64,000 nt of DNA from CAZVIJ01 sp964626735 (GTDB lineage: Bacteria; Patescibacteriota; Dojkabacteria; JAOAGR01), in assembly GCA_964626735.1 (NCBI GenBank), contig CAZVIJ010000001.1, forward strand, positions 1 through 64,000. The letters run 5' to 3'. The notes beneath the pieces were generated by a model that made no database searches, was not told where the DNA came from, and saw only the letters and a program-made list of their open reading frames with translations. Positions 18,521-27,698 of the stretch are shown piece after piece. The position numbers and the translations under genes were made by a program. How positions within the stretch are numbered: position 1 is the stretch's first letter; each line of letters opens with the position of its first letter.

Positions 18521-20305
18521 ATGATTCGTGCTCTCATTAAGTTCGTATGCTTTTTTTCGGTACTGTTGATATGCTCGGCTATTTCTCCCGCAGTTACGCA
18601 TGCGGTTTCCGACCTGTACGTTAATCCACAAACGGGAAACGATGCTAGCGCTGGCTCGAACACTGCGCCGTTCAAAACGATTGCGAAGGCGCTATCGATT
18701 GTTCAGCCTGGTACGACCATCCACTTGTTGGGGACCGGTACCACTGAAAAAATCTCCATTAACGGTAAAAAAGGAACGTTGCCGGGGCCGATCACGATTG
18801 TAGGCGAGAGCATGAATGCTTCGCAGTACTTCACCTTTGATGGAGGAGATCCCAACTACTCGCAGACCAGCGACTCGTCTCCGATCGTTATCAAGAACTC
18901 ATCGTATATCGTTATCGAGCGAGTGAACATCGTTAATGCGACAAAATCGGGAATCGTACTTGACGGTTCAAGCTATATTGTCGTGAGAAGAAATAAAATT
19001 GTCTTCAACCAATACGGAGTGAAACTCCAGAACAAAAGCCACCATATCCTGATGGAGTACAATGAGCTTTCTCAGCCGTACGGACGTTCAAAGAAGTGGA
19101 GCGAAATAAAGGGATCGAAATGGGAAGGCGGAGCCTACACTTCCTTCGGCGGAATGGGTATGAATATTATCAGGTACAACTATATCCATGATGCGTTCAA
19201 CGGCATTTACCAAGGAAGGGGAGATCGTGTCGGCAATTATTACGATGCGAACACGTGGATATTCTTCAACCGGTTCGAGTACATTTTGGATGACCCGTTC
19301 GAACCCGAAAGCTATTCGTTCAATAACCACTTTTCGTTTAACGCTTTGATCAATACGCACCGAATCGTCTCCGCCGCGAACGGGGCGTCGCTCTTGCCGA
19401 CTCCGAATCTTGGCCCGATCTATGTATATAATAACGTTCAGCTCAATACCGTCGATGTAACGAACGAAGGAGATGCGCATCCGAACGGTTCCATCAAGCT
19501 CGATTTAGAACCGAATTTCTTCAAGAACGGTCTGTATGTTTTCAACAACAGCATTGACCTGTCGAGAATAGGAAACGGTATCGTGCTTGATAGCGTCGGT
19601 TCGAAATCGCTCAATAAATTTCTGTTTGCGAATAACGCCGTCATCGCACCGACGCTTTCGGATTCGTTTACGAGTACAGCGACAAGCGATGTCGACTATA
19701 ACGTTTACAGTTCAAAGCTCGTCTGGCTTACAGAGCCGCATGGACTTTCGAATACCGATCCCGGTTTCGTAAACCCCGCTGCGGAAGACTTCAGGCTAAA
19801 GAGCAATTCAGCTTCTATCGGAAGGGCACGCGAATTGAGCCAGTTAGTTGGCTTTTCTAAACCTACTGTCGTTGCGGCCGGTACTGATGTCGGTGCGTAC
19901 CAGCATGGTTCGGATTACTTCCATACGTATCCCTCGCCAAAGTATGTTGTGCCGGAAGGCGGAGAAGACCCTTCGTTTGGAGCCTCAAACGATTCATGGC
20001 CTGCGGATACGAGGGGCGGCGTCAATCCGCCATACGGTTTGAACGGAAGTTCCCAGCCGACAGCGACTGCGCTACCGACCCCAACAGTTACGCCGACAAA
20101 TCCGGGCGTCACGGTGTCGCCCTCGAACGCATGCCCGTTGCAAGCAGACGGTGATGCAAACTGCGACGGAAAAATAAACCTCAACGACTTCGAACGGTTC
20201 AGGCAAGAATTCACGGGGATACTCACCACCAATACTTCAGACTTCTCGGGAGACGGAAAAGTAACCCTCATAGATTTCGAAGAATGGAGAAGAAACTTTC
20301 AATAA
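18521..20305 (+). CDS. Secreted parallel beta-helix protein with dockerin-like C-terminus
   Basis: A 594-residue exported protein. The signal peptide is at 1-27 (FFSVLLICSAISPAVTHA). The mature N-terminus (DLYVNPQTGNDASAGSNTAPF) begins a right-handed beta-helix of the pectate-lyase/NosD type, with repeats such as SSYIVIERVNIVNATKSGIVLDG and SSYIVVRRNKI to about residue 460. A Thr/Pro-rich linker (TATALPTPTVTPTNPG) leads to a C-terminal calcium-binding pair, DGDANCDGKINLNDFERF and DFSGDGKVTLIDFEEW, which is a type I dockerin-like arrangement. The beta-helix suggests polysaccharide binding or cleavage, but I cannot assign catalytic residues. Export would use signal peptidase, whose gene is next. 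Confidence 0.82.
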   Translation: MIRALIKFVCFFSVLLICSAISPAVTHAVSDLYVNPQTGNDASAGSNTAPFKTIAKALSIVQPGTTIHLLGTGTTEKISINGKKGTLPGPITIVGESMNASQYFTFDGGDPNYSQTSDSSPIVIKNSSYIVIERVNIVNATKSGIVLDGSSYIVVRRNKIVFNQYGVKLQNKSHHILMEYNELSQPYGRSKKWSEIKGSKWEGGAYTSFGGMGMNIIRYNYIHDAFNGIYQGRGDRVGNYYDANTWIFFNRFEYILDDPFEPESYSFNNHFSFNALINTHRIVSAANGASLLPTPNLGPIYVYNNVQLNTVDVTNEGDAHPNGSIKLDLEPNFFKNGLYVFNNSIDLSRIGNGIVLDSVGSKSLNKFLFANNAVIAPTLSDSFTSTATSDVDYNVYSSKLVWLTEPHGLSNTDPGFVNPAAEDFRLKSNSASIGRARELSQLVGFSKPTVVAAGTDVGAYQHGSDYFHTYPSPKYVVPEGGEDPSFGASNDSWPADTRGGVNPPYGLNGSSQPTATALPTPTVTPTNPGVTVSPSNACPLQADGDANCDGKINLNDFERFRQEFTGILTTNTSDFSGDGKVTLIDFEEWRRNFQ

Positions 20306-20330
20306 ATTCTTGATCTTGTTAGAGTAAGGC

Positions 20331-21002
20331 ATGAATTCGAGCCCTCTTCAAAAAGACGGTTACTACATATCCGATGAAGGTCCAGGTTTCTCTATCGGAG
20401 GACTTTTTCGGGGATTCTTCAAATGGGTGTACAACTCAATCCAAGGTCTCGTCATCTTCTTCGCCTTCATCATGATAATGTACCTTTTCGTCTTAAGCCC
20501 GCATGTCGTCGACGGCATTTCGATGCAGCCGAATTTCTGCAACGGCGACGTCTACCTTGCAGAGAAATTCACCCCGTACTTCAACTCGTATAAATACGGC
20601 AACGTTTTGGCGTTCAAACATGACGAGGCTAACGACTACATCAAAAGGATCGTCGGCTTGGGAGGGGATACGATGCGCGTCGAAGACGGCAAAGTGTATA
20701 GGAACGGCCAGCTGCTCAACGAATCGTACTTGCCGGAAGGGAGACGCTCGGATATTTTTCCCGGAGACGAGATGATTGAAGGTGAGGATTACCAAGTGCC
20801 GGCAGGTAAGATTTTCGTTATGGGCGATAACAGGCCCAATAGCTCAGACTCGCGTCACTTCCTTGCGATCGACCCGCAGGTCAATACGATCAAGGGGAGA
20901 GTGCTCTTCGTCGTTTGGCCGCTCAATAGAGCGCGTGTCCTTGACGAACGGGCGGTGTTTCCCGAGGACGAGTGCGCGAACGCGCAGCCTGTTCAACGAT
21001 AA
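20331..21002 (+). CDS. lepB: Signal peptidase I
   Basis: A membrane-bound S26 serine protease that removes signal peptides. It has one TM helix near 38-56, then the catalytic Ser64 in DGISMQPNF and general-base Lys105 in DYIKRIVGLGGD. The conserved box MGDNRPNSSDSR is near 157-168, and it ends VLFVVWPLNRAR. The 223-residue length and single N-terminal TM are typical of Gram-positive-type enzymes. TAAGG a few bases before the ATG may be a weak ribosome-binding site. It follows a secreted beta-helix gene and precedes recG, which has its own promoter. Confidence 0.92.
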   Translation: MNSSPLQKDGYYISDEGPGFSIGGLFRGFFKWVYNSIQGLVIFFAFIMIMYLFVLSPHVVDGISMQPNFCNGDVYLAEKFTPYFNSYKYGNVLAFKHDEANDYIKRIVGLGGDTMRVEDGKVYRNGQLLNESYLPEGRRSDIFPGDEMIEGEDYQVPAGKIFVMGDNRPNSSDSRHFLAIDPQVNTIKGRVLFVVWPLNRARVLDERAVFPEDECANAQPVQR

Positions 21003-21003
21003 G

Positions 21004-21032
21004 TTCAGATTTTCTGCGCATTTCACTATAAT
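21004..21032 (+). promoter_or_regulatory. Leaderless promoter of recG
   Basis: TTCAGA (21004-21009), a 17-base spacer and a consensus TATAAT (21027-21032) that ends 6 bases before the ATG at 21039. Initiation would be at or within a base of the start codon. Confidence 0.6.
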
Positions 21033-21038
21033 TCGAAT

Positions 21039-23033
21039 ATGCTGCTCTCCGACGTCAAGGGTATCGGTCCCGCAACAGCGCAAAAGTACGAAAAGCTCGG
21101 CATTACCACGGTTCGCGACTTGCTGTACCATTTCCCGTCCCGCTATATCGACCGCAGGAAGAACCTCAAAGTGTTCGATCTGAAGTTTATCGAGAACGAC
21201 AATTACCACTGTATCGCGACGGTCGATAGCATTAAGCGCATTTTCTTGAGGGGAAGAAGAGACTTCGTGACGGCAACGTTTTCCGACGATACCGGGTATA
21301 TCACTGCAAACTGGTTCAACAACCCGTATGTGGCAAGTCAGTTGAAAGATGGCGACCGTATCGTTTTTTCCGGCAACATCAGTAAGTCGAAAGTTATGAA
21401 CCCGAAGTTTCGGGTCATCGAAGAAAACGACGCCGTTGTAATAGCTGAATTCGGAAAGTTCGAACCGGTGTATCCGGAAACGAAGGGATTAAAGTCGAAC
21501 CAAATAAACAAAGCCATCCTGGAAGCGTTGGAGAAGATACTGGTTGCTCCGAAGAAAGAGCAGCTTAAGGATTTGCCGGCAAAGGTACTCAAGAAAGAAC
21601 GTCTCGTCGACATCATGACTGCGATACGGATGATCCACTTCCCCCAAAGCGATGAAGACGTACGGCTCGCGCGCGACCGATTCGGTTTCGAAGAAATTTA
21701 CAATATCCTCGTACAAATAAAGAAGCGAAAGAAGCTTGTCGTAAAACATAGCGCACCGGTGCTGAAAGTGAACCAGACCACGCATGACATCATGGTAGAA
21801 GCGCTTCCGTTTCAGCTCACCGATTCGCAGCAAAAGTCGCTCAAGGAAATATTCTCCGACCTGCAAATCCCTAACCCCATGCAGCGTCTCCTTAACGGCG
21901 ATGTTGGTGCCGGTAAAACTATCGTTGCGGCGCTCGCCTCATGGCAGGTCGTCAATAACGGATATCAGGTGATCATCCTGGCACCGACCGGAGTACTGGC
22001 TAACCAGCATTATCTCGGTTTCAAAAAGCTTTTCGACCGTCATGAAGTGAAAATTGTACTTTCGACATCGGATACGAGGCAGGAAGCGGACAAAATCAAA
22101 ATGATGATCGAAAACTCCGATGACCAGAACCATATTTTCATCGGAACCCATGCTTTATTCCATCGTCTGGATATGTTCCGGAATGTAGGGCTGCTGGTAA
22201 TCGACGAGCAGCATAAGTTTGGAGTCAAGCAGCGTGAGCTGCTCGCTACGCTTCAGGTCGACAACGGAGGAGAAGAAAGTGTCGGCAATGCAGTAAAGTA
22301 CGTCCCCCATGTGCTCTCGATGTCGGCAACCCCGATTCCTCGTAGCTTGGCTCTCACGCTATTCGGCGACCTGTACGTATCGTTCCTCGAAGGTAAACCC
22401 GAAGGAAGGAAGCGAATTATCTCGAGAATTATCGAAAACGAGCAGATCGAACGGAAAATGTACGCGTGGATAAAAAAAGAAATCGATGAGCGCGCAGCGC
22501 AAGTATACGTGGTTTGCCCGCTTATCGAAGAGTCAAAGGTTATGGATGCCAAATCGGCTGTTCAAGAGTACGAACGGCTGAAGAAGGCGTTTCCCGATCT
22601 TTCGATCGAACTTCTGCACGGGAAAATAAAGCAAAAGGAGAAAGACGATATCCTGATGCGGTTCAAAGACGGCTCGGTTCAGATACTCGTTTCAACCTCC
22701 GTAATCGAAGTCGGTATCGATAATCCGAATGCCACCATCATGCTCATCGAAGGAGCCGAGCGGTTCGGTCTTGCCCAGCTGCATCAGATACGGGGGCGTG
22801 TCGGAAGGTCGGAAAAGCAGTCGTACTGCTTCCTGAAACCGACAGACTACAAATCCACGAAACGTCTCGAGTTCTTCGCCAGCACCGATGACGGATTCAA
22901 GGTTGCGGAATACGACCTGCAAATGCGCGGCCCGGGAGAAGTTTATGGTGAAGCGCAATCCGGTCTACCAAACTTGAGGATAGCCAATATCATGGATATC
23001 GAGCTGATACAGCGGGTCAAGAAATACTTCTAG
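21039..23033 (+). CDS. recG: ATP-dependent DNA helicase RecG
   Basis: An SF2 helicase that remodels stalled replication forks and Holliday junctions. It has an N-terminal helix-hairpin-like segment (SDVKGIGPATAQKYEKLGI), an OB-fold wedge domain (about 50-150), Walker A GDVGAGKT near 287-294, VIDEQHKFG near 387, motif III LSMSATPIPRSLAL, motif V STSVIEVGIDNPNA and motif VI HQIRGRVGRS. The C-terminal LQMRGPGEVYGEAQSG matches RecG. At 664 residues it is at the short end of the family. It overlaps the convergent gene by 4 bases at a CTAG that supplies both stop codons. Confidence 0.95.
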   Translation: MLLSDVKGIGPATAQKYEKLGITTVRDLLYHFPSRYIDRRKNLKVFDLKFIENDNYHCIATVDSIKRIFLRGRRDFVTATFSDDTGYITANWFNNPYVASQLKDGDRIVFSGNISKSKVMNPKFRVIEENDAVVIAEFGKFEPVYPETKGLKSNQINKAILEALEKILVAPKKEQLKDLPAKVLKKERLVDIMTAIRMIHFPQSDEDVRLARDRFGFEEIYNILVQIKKRKKLVVKHSAPVLKVNQTTHDIMVEALPFQLTDSQQKSLKEIFSDLQIPNPMQRLLNGDVGAGKTIVAALASWQVVNNGYQVIILAPTGVLANQHYLGFKKLFDRHEVKIVLSTSDTRQEADKIKMMIENSDDQNHIFIGTHALFHRLDMFRNVGLLVIDEQHKFGVKQRELLATLQVDNGGEESVGNAVKYVPHVLSMSATPIPRSLALTLFGDLYVSFLEGKPEGRKRIISRIIENEQIERKMYAWIKKEIDERAAQVYVVCPLIEESKVMDAKSAVQEYERLKKAFPDLSIELLHGKIKQKEKDDILMRFKDGSVQILVSTSVIEVGIDNPNATIMLIEGAERFGLAQLHQIRGRVGRSEKQSYCFLKPTDYKSTKRLEFFASTDDGFKVAEYDLQMRGPGEVYGEAQSGLPNLRIANIMDIELIQRVKKYF

Positions 23034-23746
23034 AGCGATTGGTATGTTGCAGTAATATCGGCCATATAACCCTTAACGCCTTTCGCCCATGAGCCGCCGG
23101 ATGCTGCACACGGGGGGCAATAGCTTGCCATCATGCGTTCGGGTGTAAGGTTACCGACGCCGTAACCGTTTGCAAGTCCCCTCGATATTTTTTCTACGGC
23201 ATCTTCCCATGACGAAAAGTATGCCCAATTGCCGGGACCGCCCCATCCCCATGCATTGTACGAAAGGACGGTATTTTTCTTGACTACTTTATGGGGAATG
23301 AGCCTTCCGAACCCTGACTCGACTCCTGCGATTGCGGGGAGCAGCATCCATCGATCGCCAAATCCGTTTTTATCCGCATTCTCGATAAACGCTTTCGCTA
23401 CAGCTGGTGTAGCCATAGGCGCTTTATACTTCTCGAGAAACATAAGGAGCGCGACGACTCGCTTATCGCCACCGGTTTGCGTGAGCGAAATGGTTTCTAT
23501 CGGGATGGGAACGACATTTGCGAGTCTATCGTTCATCTGCATGATTTTCTCGTAATCGTTGTCGAGGCCAAACGATGTAGCTTCAACATGCTGTTTCTTG
23601 GCGTAAACGGAGAAAACGCCGCCGGTTACGGCGATAATCGCAAACGAAAAAATGACTAATGTCTTTAACCGTGAAAGAATCGGTTTTTTTTGCATCGACT
23701 TGAGGGAGAGCGTTTGGATGTTCTTCTTGTTTTGGTAGGACTTCAT
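23030..23746 (-). CDS. Lysozyme-like (lytic transglycosylase-fold) membrane-anchored protein
   Basis: About 238 residues with an N-terminal TM or signal anchor (LKTLVIFSFAIIAVTGGVFSVYA) followed by an extracytoplasmic domain. That domain has the lysozyme-like signature around a candidate catalytic Glu, LLPAIAGVESGFGR, then NAWGWGGPGNWAYFSSWEDAVEKISRGL, as in mannosyl-glycoprotein endo-beta-N-acetylglucosaminidase/transglycosylase-like proteins. It probably cleaves peptidoglycan glycan strands. I chose the ATG at 23746; a GTG at 23785 would add 13 residues. It is convergent with recG (4-base overlap) and divergent from the next gene. Confidence 0.78.
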   Translation of the reverse strand: MKSYQNKKNIQTLSLKSMQKKPILSRLKTLVIFSFAIIAVTGGVFSVYAKKQHVEATSFGLDNDYEKIMQMNDRLANVVPIPIETISLTQTGGDKRVVALLMFLEKYKAPMATPAVAKAFIENADKNGFGDRWMLLPAIAGVESGFGRLIPHKVVKKNTVLSYNAWGWGGPGNWAYFSSWEDAVEKISRGLANGYGVGNLTPERMMASYCPPCAASGGSWAKGVKGYMADITATYQSL

Positions 23747-23816
23747 CGAGTTAGAACTACACAACGATACGGTGTTTTCCTGCACTTGTAAAGCTCGACT
23801 TTCTTAACCGAATGAA

Positions 23817-23822
23817 TATAAT
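23817..23822 (+). promoter_or_regulatory. -10 box (TATAAT) upstream of the coiled-coil gene
   Basis: A consensus TATAAT at 23817-23822 would give a leader of about 15 bases before the ATG at 23844. No clear -35 box. Confidence 0.4.
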
Positions 23823-23843
23823 GGTTCGTAACAGCTGCCCTGC

Positions 23844-25319
23844 ATGAGTTCTACTCATTATAAAATGAAGAAGGATGGAGAAATCCTATCGTATATCGAT
23901 GGCTTTCCAGTTGACTCCGTAATTTGGGGCGATTACTTCTACGCAGCGCGAGATTCCATTTTCCAAGAATCGTTTAGGTATTCCGACGAGCAAATCGCGC
24001 GCATCTTGAATCTCACCGACCGGGAATATGCCGAACTCGTACACGATTACGTTAACGCCGATGTTCAAACCGCGCCTCCCGTCGCCCAGCAGCAAAAAGA
24101 TCTGGAAAGAATTCGACAAATAGAAGATGAAATTAACGCAAGCAAAGATCTCGAAAATGCTCAACGCCGTCTTCTTGAAGTAGTTCCCGATTTGGAGCGG
24201 GTAGCGAAAGACCTCGAATCGAAACGAGCATTTCACGAGAAATACGAAAGCGCTTTGAAAGAATTCAATACGTACAGCCATCTCAAGAAGTTCAACCTGA
24301 ATAAGGTTCATGAAGATCTCGAGGATATCATCGTTAAGATCAATCGGCACGAGATGGACCTTTTGAACTTTAAGGGGCAAGAATTACAGAATTCCATCAA
24401 GGAGGAAGAAGTCGACAAAGGCAAAATTGTCTTGGGCATCGGCTGGGGTATTGCGTTCTTCCTCTTCGGATACATCCTTCTGCTTATCGATAGCCCCCGA
24501 TTTATCATCTACGGAGGATGGGGAGTAGGGGCAGCAATTTTCCTATACTTTGTCCTAACGTCCAAGGTTGAGGTGGAGTATGTCGAGACCAATCCGAACG
24601 GTACTTCGTATCACGATATCACCGCCCGGCTCGAGCAGCTCAAACAGCAAAAAAATCAGATACTGCAGCTGATAGGATTCAAGCATCCCGACGATTTCTT
24701 CAAGGCGAAAGCGCAATTAGGTGCTGCTTCCAAGACACTCCAATATATAAAGGAACAGGAACAATCGAGCGGAGAAGAAAGCTATGAAACCCTTCTCAAG
24801 CACAAAGAAGCGCTTGAACAGGAGAAAGTTGATCTGGAAACAAAGATAGGCGCTGGAACGCTGCTCTCGCAAGAGCAGTATCTTGGACTCTACCGCGAGT
24901 TGGATGCACTGAAACTTGGGCAAAGCAAGAAAAAAGAACCGCAGGGCAAACCAGAACTAGCAAAAAAGCTGAGCGACATAAGGCAGGAATTGATAACGAA
25001 ACTACCAGGGTTTTGCTCGCTTCTCCGCAATAACTTTAAGACCGGATTTGCGCGCATTAAGGAGAAACTCGATGCCGCGTCGGCTTCGCTTCAGATCGCT
25101 CCGTTCGTCATAAGCGACACCGGAGATGGGTATGATAGCAACGACATGCTCCATAAAATCCTAATTCAGTTTTACCTGGCCATGGATATTTATCACGAGA
25201 ACTTCGCGTTCATACTAGAGAACTCCGGATGGAACGAAGTCGAAATGGCGAAGCTAACCGAGTTTGCTGAATTGCCCGAGAATGCAACCGTCAACATGAT
25301 TATTCTCGACGAAGAATAG
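23844..25319 (+). CDS. Coiled-coil protein with a central TM hairpin
   Basis: A 491-residue protein of unknown function. A short globular head (1-75) is followed by a coiled coil (about 80-190), a TM hairpin (IVLGIGWGIAFFLFGYILLLI and FIIYGGWGVGAAIFLYFVL, about 198-240), a second coiled coil (about 255-370) and a globular C-terminus. The coiled coil-TM-TM-coiled coil plan recalls YhaN-type SMC-like proteins, but there is no Walker A or ABC signature, so at most it is a headless relative. It precedes the SpoIID gene by 20 bases. Confidence 0.75.
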   Translation: MSSTHYKMKKDGEILSYIDGFPVDSVIWGDYFYAARDSIFQESFRYSDEQIARILNLTDREYAELVHDYVNADVQTAPPVAQQQKDLERIRQIEDEINASKDLENAQRRLLEVVPDLERVAKDLESKRAFHEKYESALKEFNTYSHLKKFNLNKVHEDLEDIIVKINRHEMDLLNFKGQELQNSIKEEEVDKGKIVLGIGWGIAFFLFGYILLLIDSPRFIIYGGWGVGAAIFLYFVLTSKVEVEYVETNPNGTSYHDITARLEQLKQQKNQILQLIGFKHPDDFFKAKAQLGAASKTLQYIKEQEQSSGEESYETLLKHKEALEQEKVDLETKIGAGTLLSQEQYLGLYRELDALKLGQSKKKEPQGKPELAKKLSDIRQELITKLPGFCSLLRNNFKTGFARIKEKLDAASASLQIAPFVISDTGDGYDSNDMLHKILIQFYLAMDIYHENFAFILENSGWNEVEMAKLTEFAELPENATVNMIILDEE

Positions 25320-25321
25320 TC

Positions 25322-25327
25322 TATAAT
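25322..25327 (+). promoter_or_regulatory. -10 box (TATAAT) of the SpoIID gene
   Basis: TATAAT overlaps the preceding gene's stop region and ends 12 bases before the ATG at 25340, giving a very short leader. Confidence 0.45.
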
Positions 25328-25339
25328 TGGAAAACTGCC

Positions 25340-27019
25340 ATGAACCGGAAGACTAAAAATAAGAACCTGGTTCGCTTGGTATGCGTATTCCTCCTTCTCC
25401 TTATCGCCATACCGTTCTTCAACGCGTACTCCCATCGCGTTCGGGCAGATGAGCTTTCCGATATCAATAACCAGATTCAGCAAAAACAAAAGGAAAAGGA
25501 ACAGACGCTCAAGAACATCAAAGATATCGAAAAGAACATCCAATCGATCGCTTCATCGAACAGCTCGCTCGCATCCCAGCTTAATCAGCTGAAGGCCCAA
25601 AAAACGAATCTCGACAAGCAGGTTTCCGATCTTAATAAGAAGAACCAAGAACAGGATGATCTACTGAAGAAAGTCACGACCGATATCGATACCAGGCAGA
25701 AGGATATCCAAGAGCGGACGAACTACATGTATAAGCTTTCTTTCTCGCAACCCGATCTGCTGTTGGGGGAAGAGAAGGACGCGAAATCCTTTTTTTCGGA
25801 TCTCGCTCGCGCGAGCGCGGAGATCGATATGTTCAGGATCCAGGTTAAGGACTACCAAAATCAAGTGCAGCTCGCGAATCAATTGAAGACGCAGATCGAC
25901 ACCGACAAGAAAAACGCTCAAGCAACCATCGATACGGTCAATAAACAAATCAACGATGTCCAATCAAAAATAGCAGGAAACCAAAACGCGATTGCCGCGG
26001 CCAACAAAAACAAACAGGGGCTCGTCAGCAAATCGAACGACCTATCGTCGCAGCTGCAGGGGTTGAGTGCGCGCCAGAAGCAGCTCCTGGACGCCGAGAT
26101 TGCCAAGATGAACGCGGCAAAACAGGCGGTACAGAAGCCGCTTGAAAACGGACAGTACTTCTTTATGGGGCGGGGAAGGGATCGTATCGAGGGGCACGGG
26201 ATCGGGATGTCGCAATGGGGCATGTACGGAATGGCGCAAAAAGGCTGGACATACGATCAAATTCTGAAGTTCTACTATACGGGAGTCACGATCGGCGATT
26301 ACCAAGAACCCGATCAAATCGTAGTCGACGGCAAGACGAACGGCCCCATTCCGTTCCAGGATTATCTTGCCGGCATCGGCGAGGTTCCCAGTTCCTGGCC
26401 CGAAGAGGCCGTTAAAGCCCAGGTCGTAGCCGCTCGAACCTATGCGATGCGTGCAGCGCATCCTGATGCAAACGGCGTCATGCATATCTGCGGAACGGAT
26501 GCATGCCAAGTGTATAACGGTGGGACGGACAAGAAAAAATACGTGGAGGCAACGAAAGGTAAGGTCATCCTGTATAACGGCGCTCCGATTGTGGCGTACT
26601 ATACGGCAAGCGCTCGAGGCTACACGACATCGCTCAATGCAGCATGGGGATCGACCGACCTTCCCTACATCAAGCCGGTGAAAGACGATGAGTACGCATA
26701 CAAGGACTACAAATCGTGCGACCCATATGTGACTGCCTCTTGCAACTTGATTTCAACCTACAACTGGCAATGGAGGACGAACGGGTACACGCTCGGTCAG
26801 CTTACCGAAATATTCTCGAAAAGCTCGAGCCTCAATGTGGGAAATGTTCAGCGCGTTGACGTGTCGAAAGATGTATCCAACAGGGTTTCCAAAATCACCC
26901 TGGTTGGCGACAAAGGACAAAAGTCGCTGACCGGATGGGATTTCCGAGCTATCTTCAATGCCGTAACCCCGTATAACGATTACGTCTACAGCACCGAGTT
27001 TGCCTTTTACCAAAAGTAA
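25340..27019 (+). CDS. Coiled-coil SpoIID/LytB-domain protein with permuted motif order
   Basis: A 559-residue exported peptidoglycan-active protein. It has a signal or TM segment at about 10-30, a long coiled coil (about 33-265), then a SpoIID domain. SpoIID proteins are lytic transglycosylases acting on denuded glycan strands, or enhancers of amidases. The order is unusual. The segment that normally ends the fold, GRGRDRIEGHGIGMSQWG...DQILKFYYTG, comes first (about 275-310). The normal beginning, FQDYLAGIGEVPSSWPEEA with AQVVAARTYAMRA, follows at about 335-370, then TDACQVYNGG, YYTASARGYT, and an end at STEFAFYQK. See the finding on circular permutation. It is followed by PH-like membrane genes. 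Confidence 0.88.
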   Translation: MNRKTKNKNLVRLVCVFLLLLIAIPFFNAYSHRVRADELSDINNQIQQKQKEKEQTLKNIKDIEKNIQSIASSNSSLASQLNQLKAQKTNLDKQVSDLNKKNQEQDDLLKKVTTDIDTRQKDIQERTNYMYKLSFSQPDLLLGEEKDAKSFFSDLARASAEIDMFRIQVKDYQNQVQLANQLKTQIDTDKKNAQATIDTVNKQINDVQSKIAGNQNAIAAANKNKQGLVSKSNDLSSQLQGLSARQKQLLDAEIAKMNAAKQAVQKPLENGQYFFMGRGRDRIEGHGIGMSQWGMYGMAQKGWTYDQILKFYYTGVTIGDYQEPDQIVVDGKTNGPIPFQDYLAGIGEVPSSWPEEAVKAQVVAARTYAMRAAHPDANGVMHICGTDACQVYNGGTDKKKYVEATKGKVILYNGAPIVAYYTASARGYTTSLNAAWGSTDLPYIKPVKDDEYAYKDYKSCDPYVTASCNLISTYNWQWRTNGYTLGQLTEIFSKSSSLNVGNVQRVDVSKDVSNRVSKITLVGDKGQKSLTGWDFRAIFNAVTPYNDYVYSTEFAFYQK

Positions 27020-27043
27020 CTTTCCTTGCTCGTTTTAAGGATA

Positions 27044-27049
27044 TATAAT
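27044..27049 (+). promoter_or_regulatory. -10 box (TATAAT) of the PH-like gene
   Basis: A consensus TATAAT ends 7 bases before the GTG at 27057, predicting a leaderless transcript for this operon. Confidence 0.5.
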
Positions 27050-27056
27050 AGGTTAC

Positions 27057-27698
27057 GTGAACCCTCAAAGTACACAACCGGTGCAAGAACCAGTTCGAAA
27101 GCATGTCAGCGCCTTTGCCTCGCTGGCTTCCTTTCCGGGTAATATCCAAATGTACGGGCAAAACCCTACGGAACGTATCCTTCTGTTTATCCGCGAAAGC
27201 AAGGTAATTCTCACCATCAACCTGTTGTTTTACACCCTTGCCCTCCTTATGCCCCTTGCGATTCAATGGGCCCTAACCTATACGAACAGTAAATTTTTCG
27301 GCAACTACATCGACCTCAATGCTATATTTTCCTCTACCCTTTGGTATGCCCTCCTGCTTCTTTGGCTTGCCTACATGATCAAAGGATACTTCAATATCTT
27401 CATCAAATGGTTCTACAACATCAACATACTCACGAATGAGCGCTTCGTCGACATCGACTTCATCAATATCTTCAAGGTTAGGGTAGAGGAAACCTCGGTC
27501 ATGGACATCGAAGATGTAAAGGATACCCAAACGGGGCTGCTGCAATCGATCTTCGAGCTGGGGGACCTGGAAATCTTCACCGCATCCGGCATGACAACCT
27601 TCAATCTCAACGATGTCTCGAAGGCAAGCAAAATACGCGACTTCATCATGGATGTCGTAATATCCGAACGAAAGAAAAGAAAGGAAATTCATGAGTGA
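27057..27698 (+). CDS. Bacterial PH-domain-like membrane protein
   Basis: 213 residues with two TM helices (VILTINLLFYTLALLMPLAI, about 49-68, and SSTLWYALLLLWLAYMI, about 90-107). A PH-like beta domain follows: WFYNINILTNERFVDIDFINIF...VMDIEDVKDTQTGLLQSIFELGDLEIFT. This layout (two TMs then a bPH/YdbS-like domain) recurs in CPR genomes; the function is unknown. The GTG start is supported by the -10 box 7 bases upstream. It overlaps the next gene by 8 bases. Confidence 0.75.
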   Translation: MNPQSTQPVQEPVRKHVSAFASLASFPGNIQMYGQNPTERILLFIRESKVILTINLLFYTLALLMPLAIQWALTYTNSKFFGNYIDLNAIFSSTLWYALLLLWLAYMIKGYFNIFIKWFYNINILTNERFVDIDFINIFKVRVEETSVMDIEDVKDTQTGLLQSIFELGDLEIFTASGMTTFNLNDVSKASKIRDFIMDVVISERKKRKEIHE

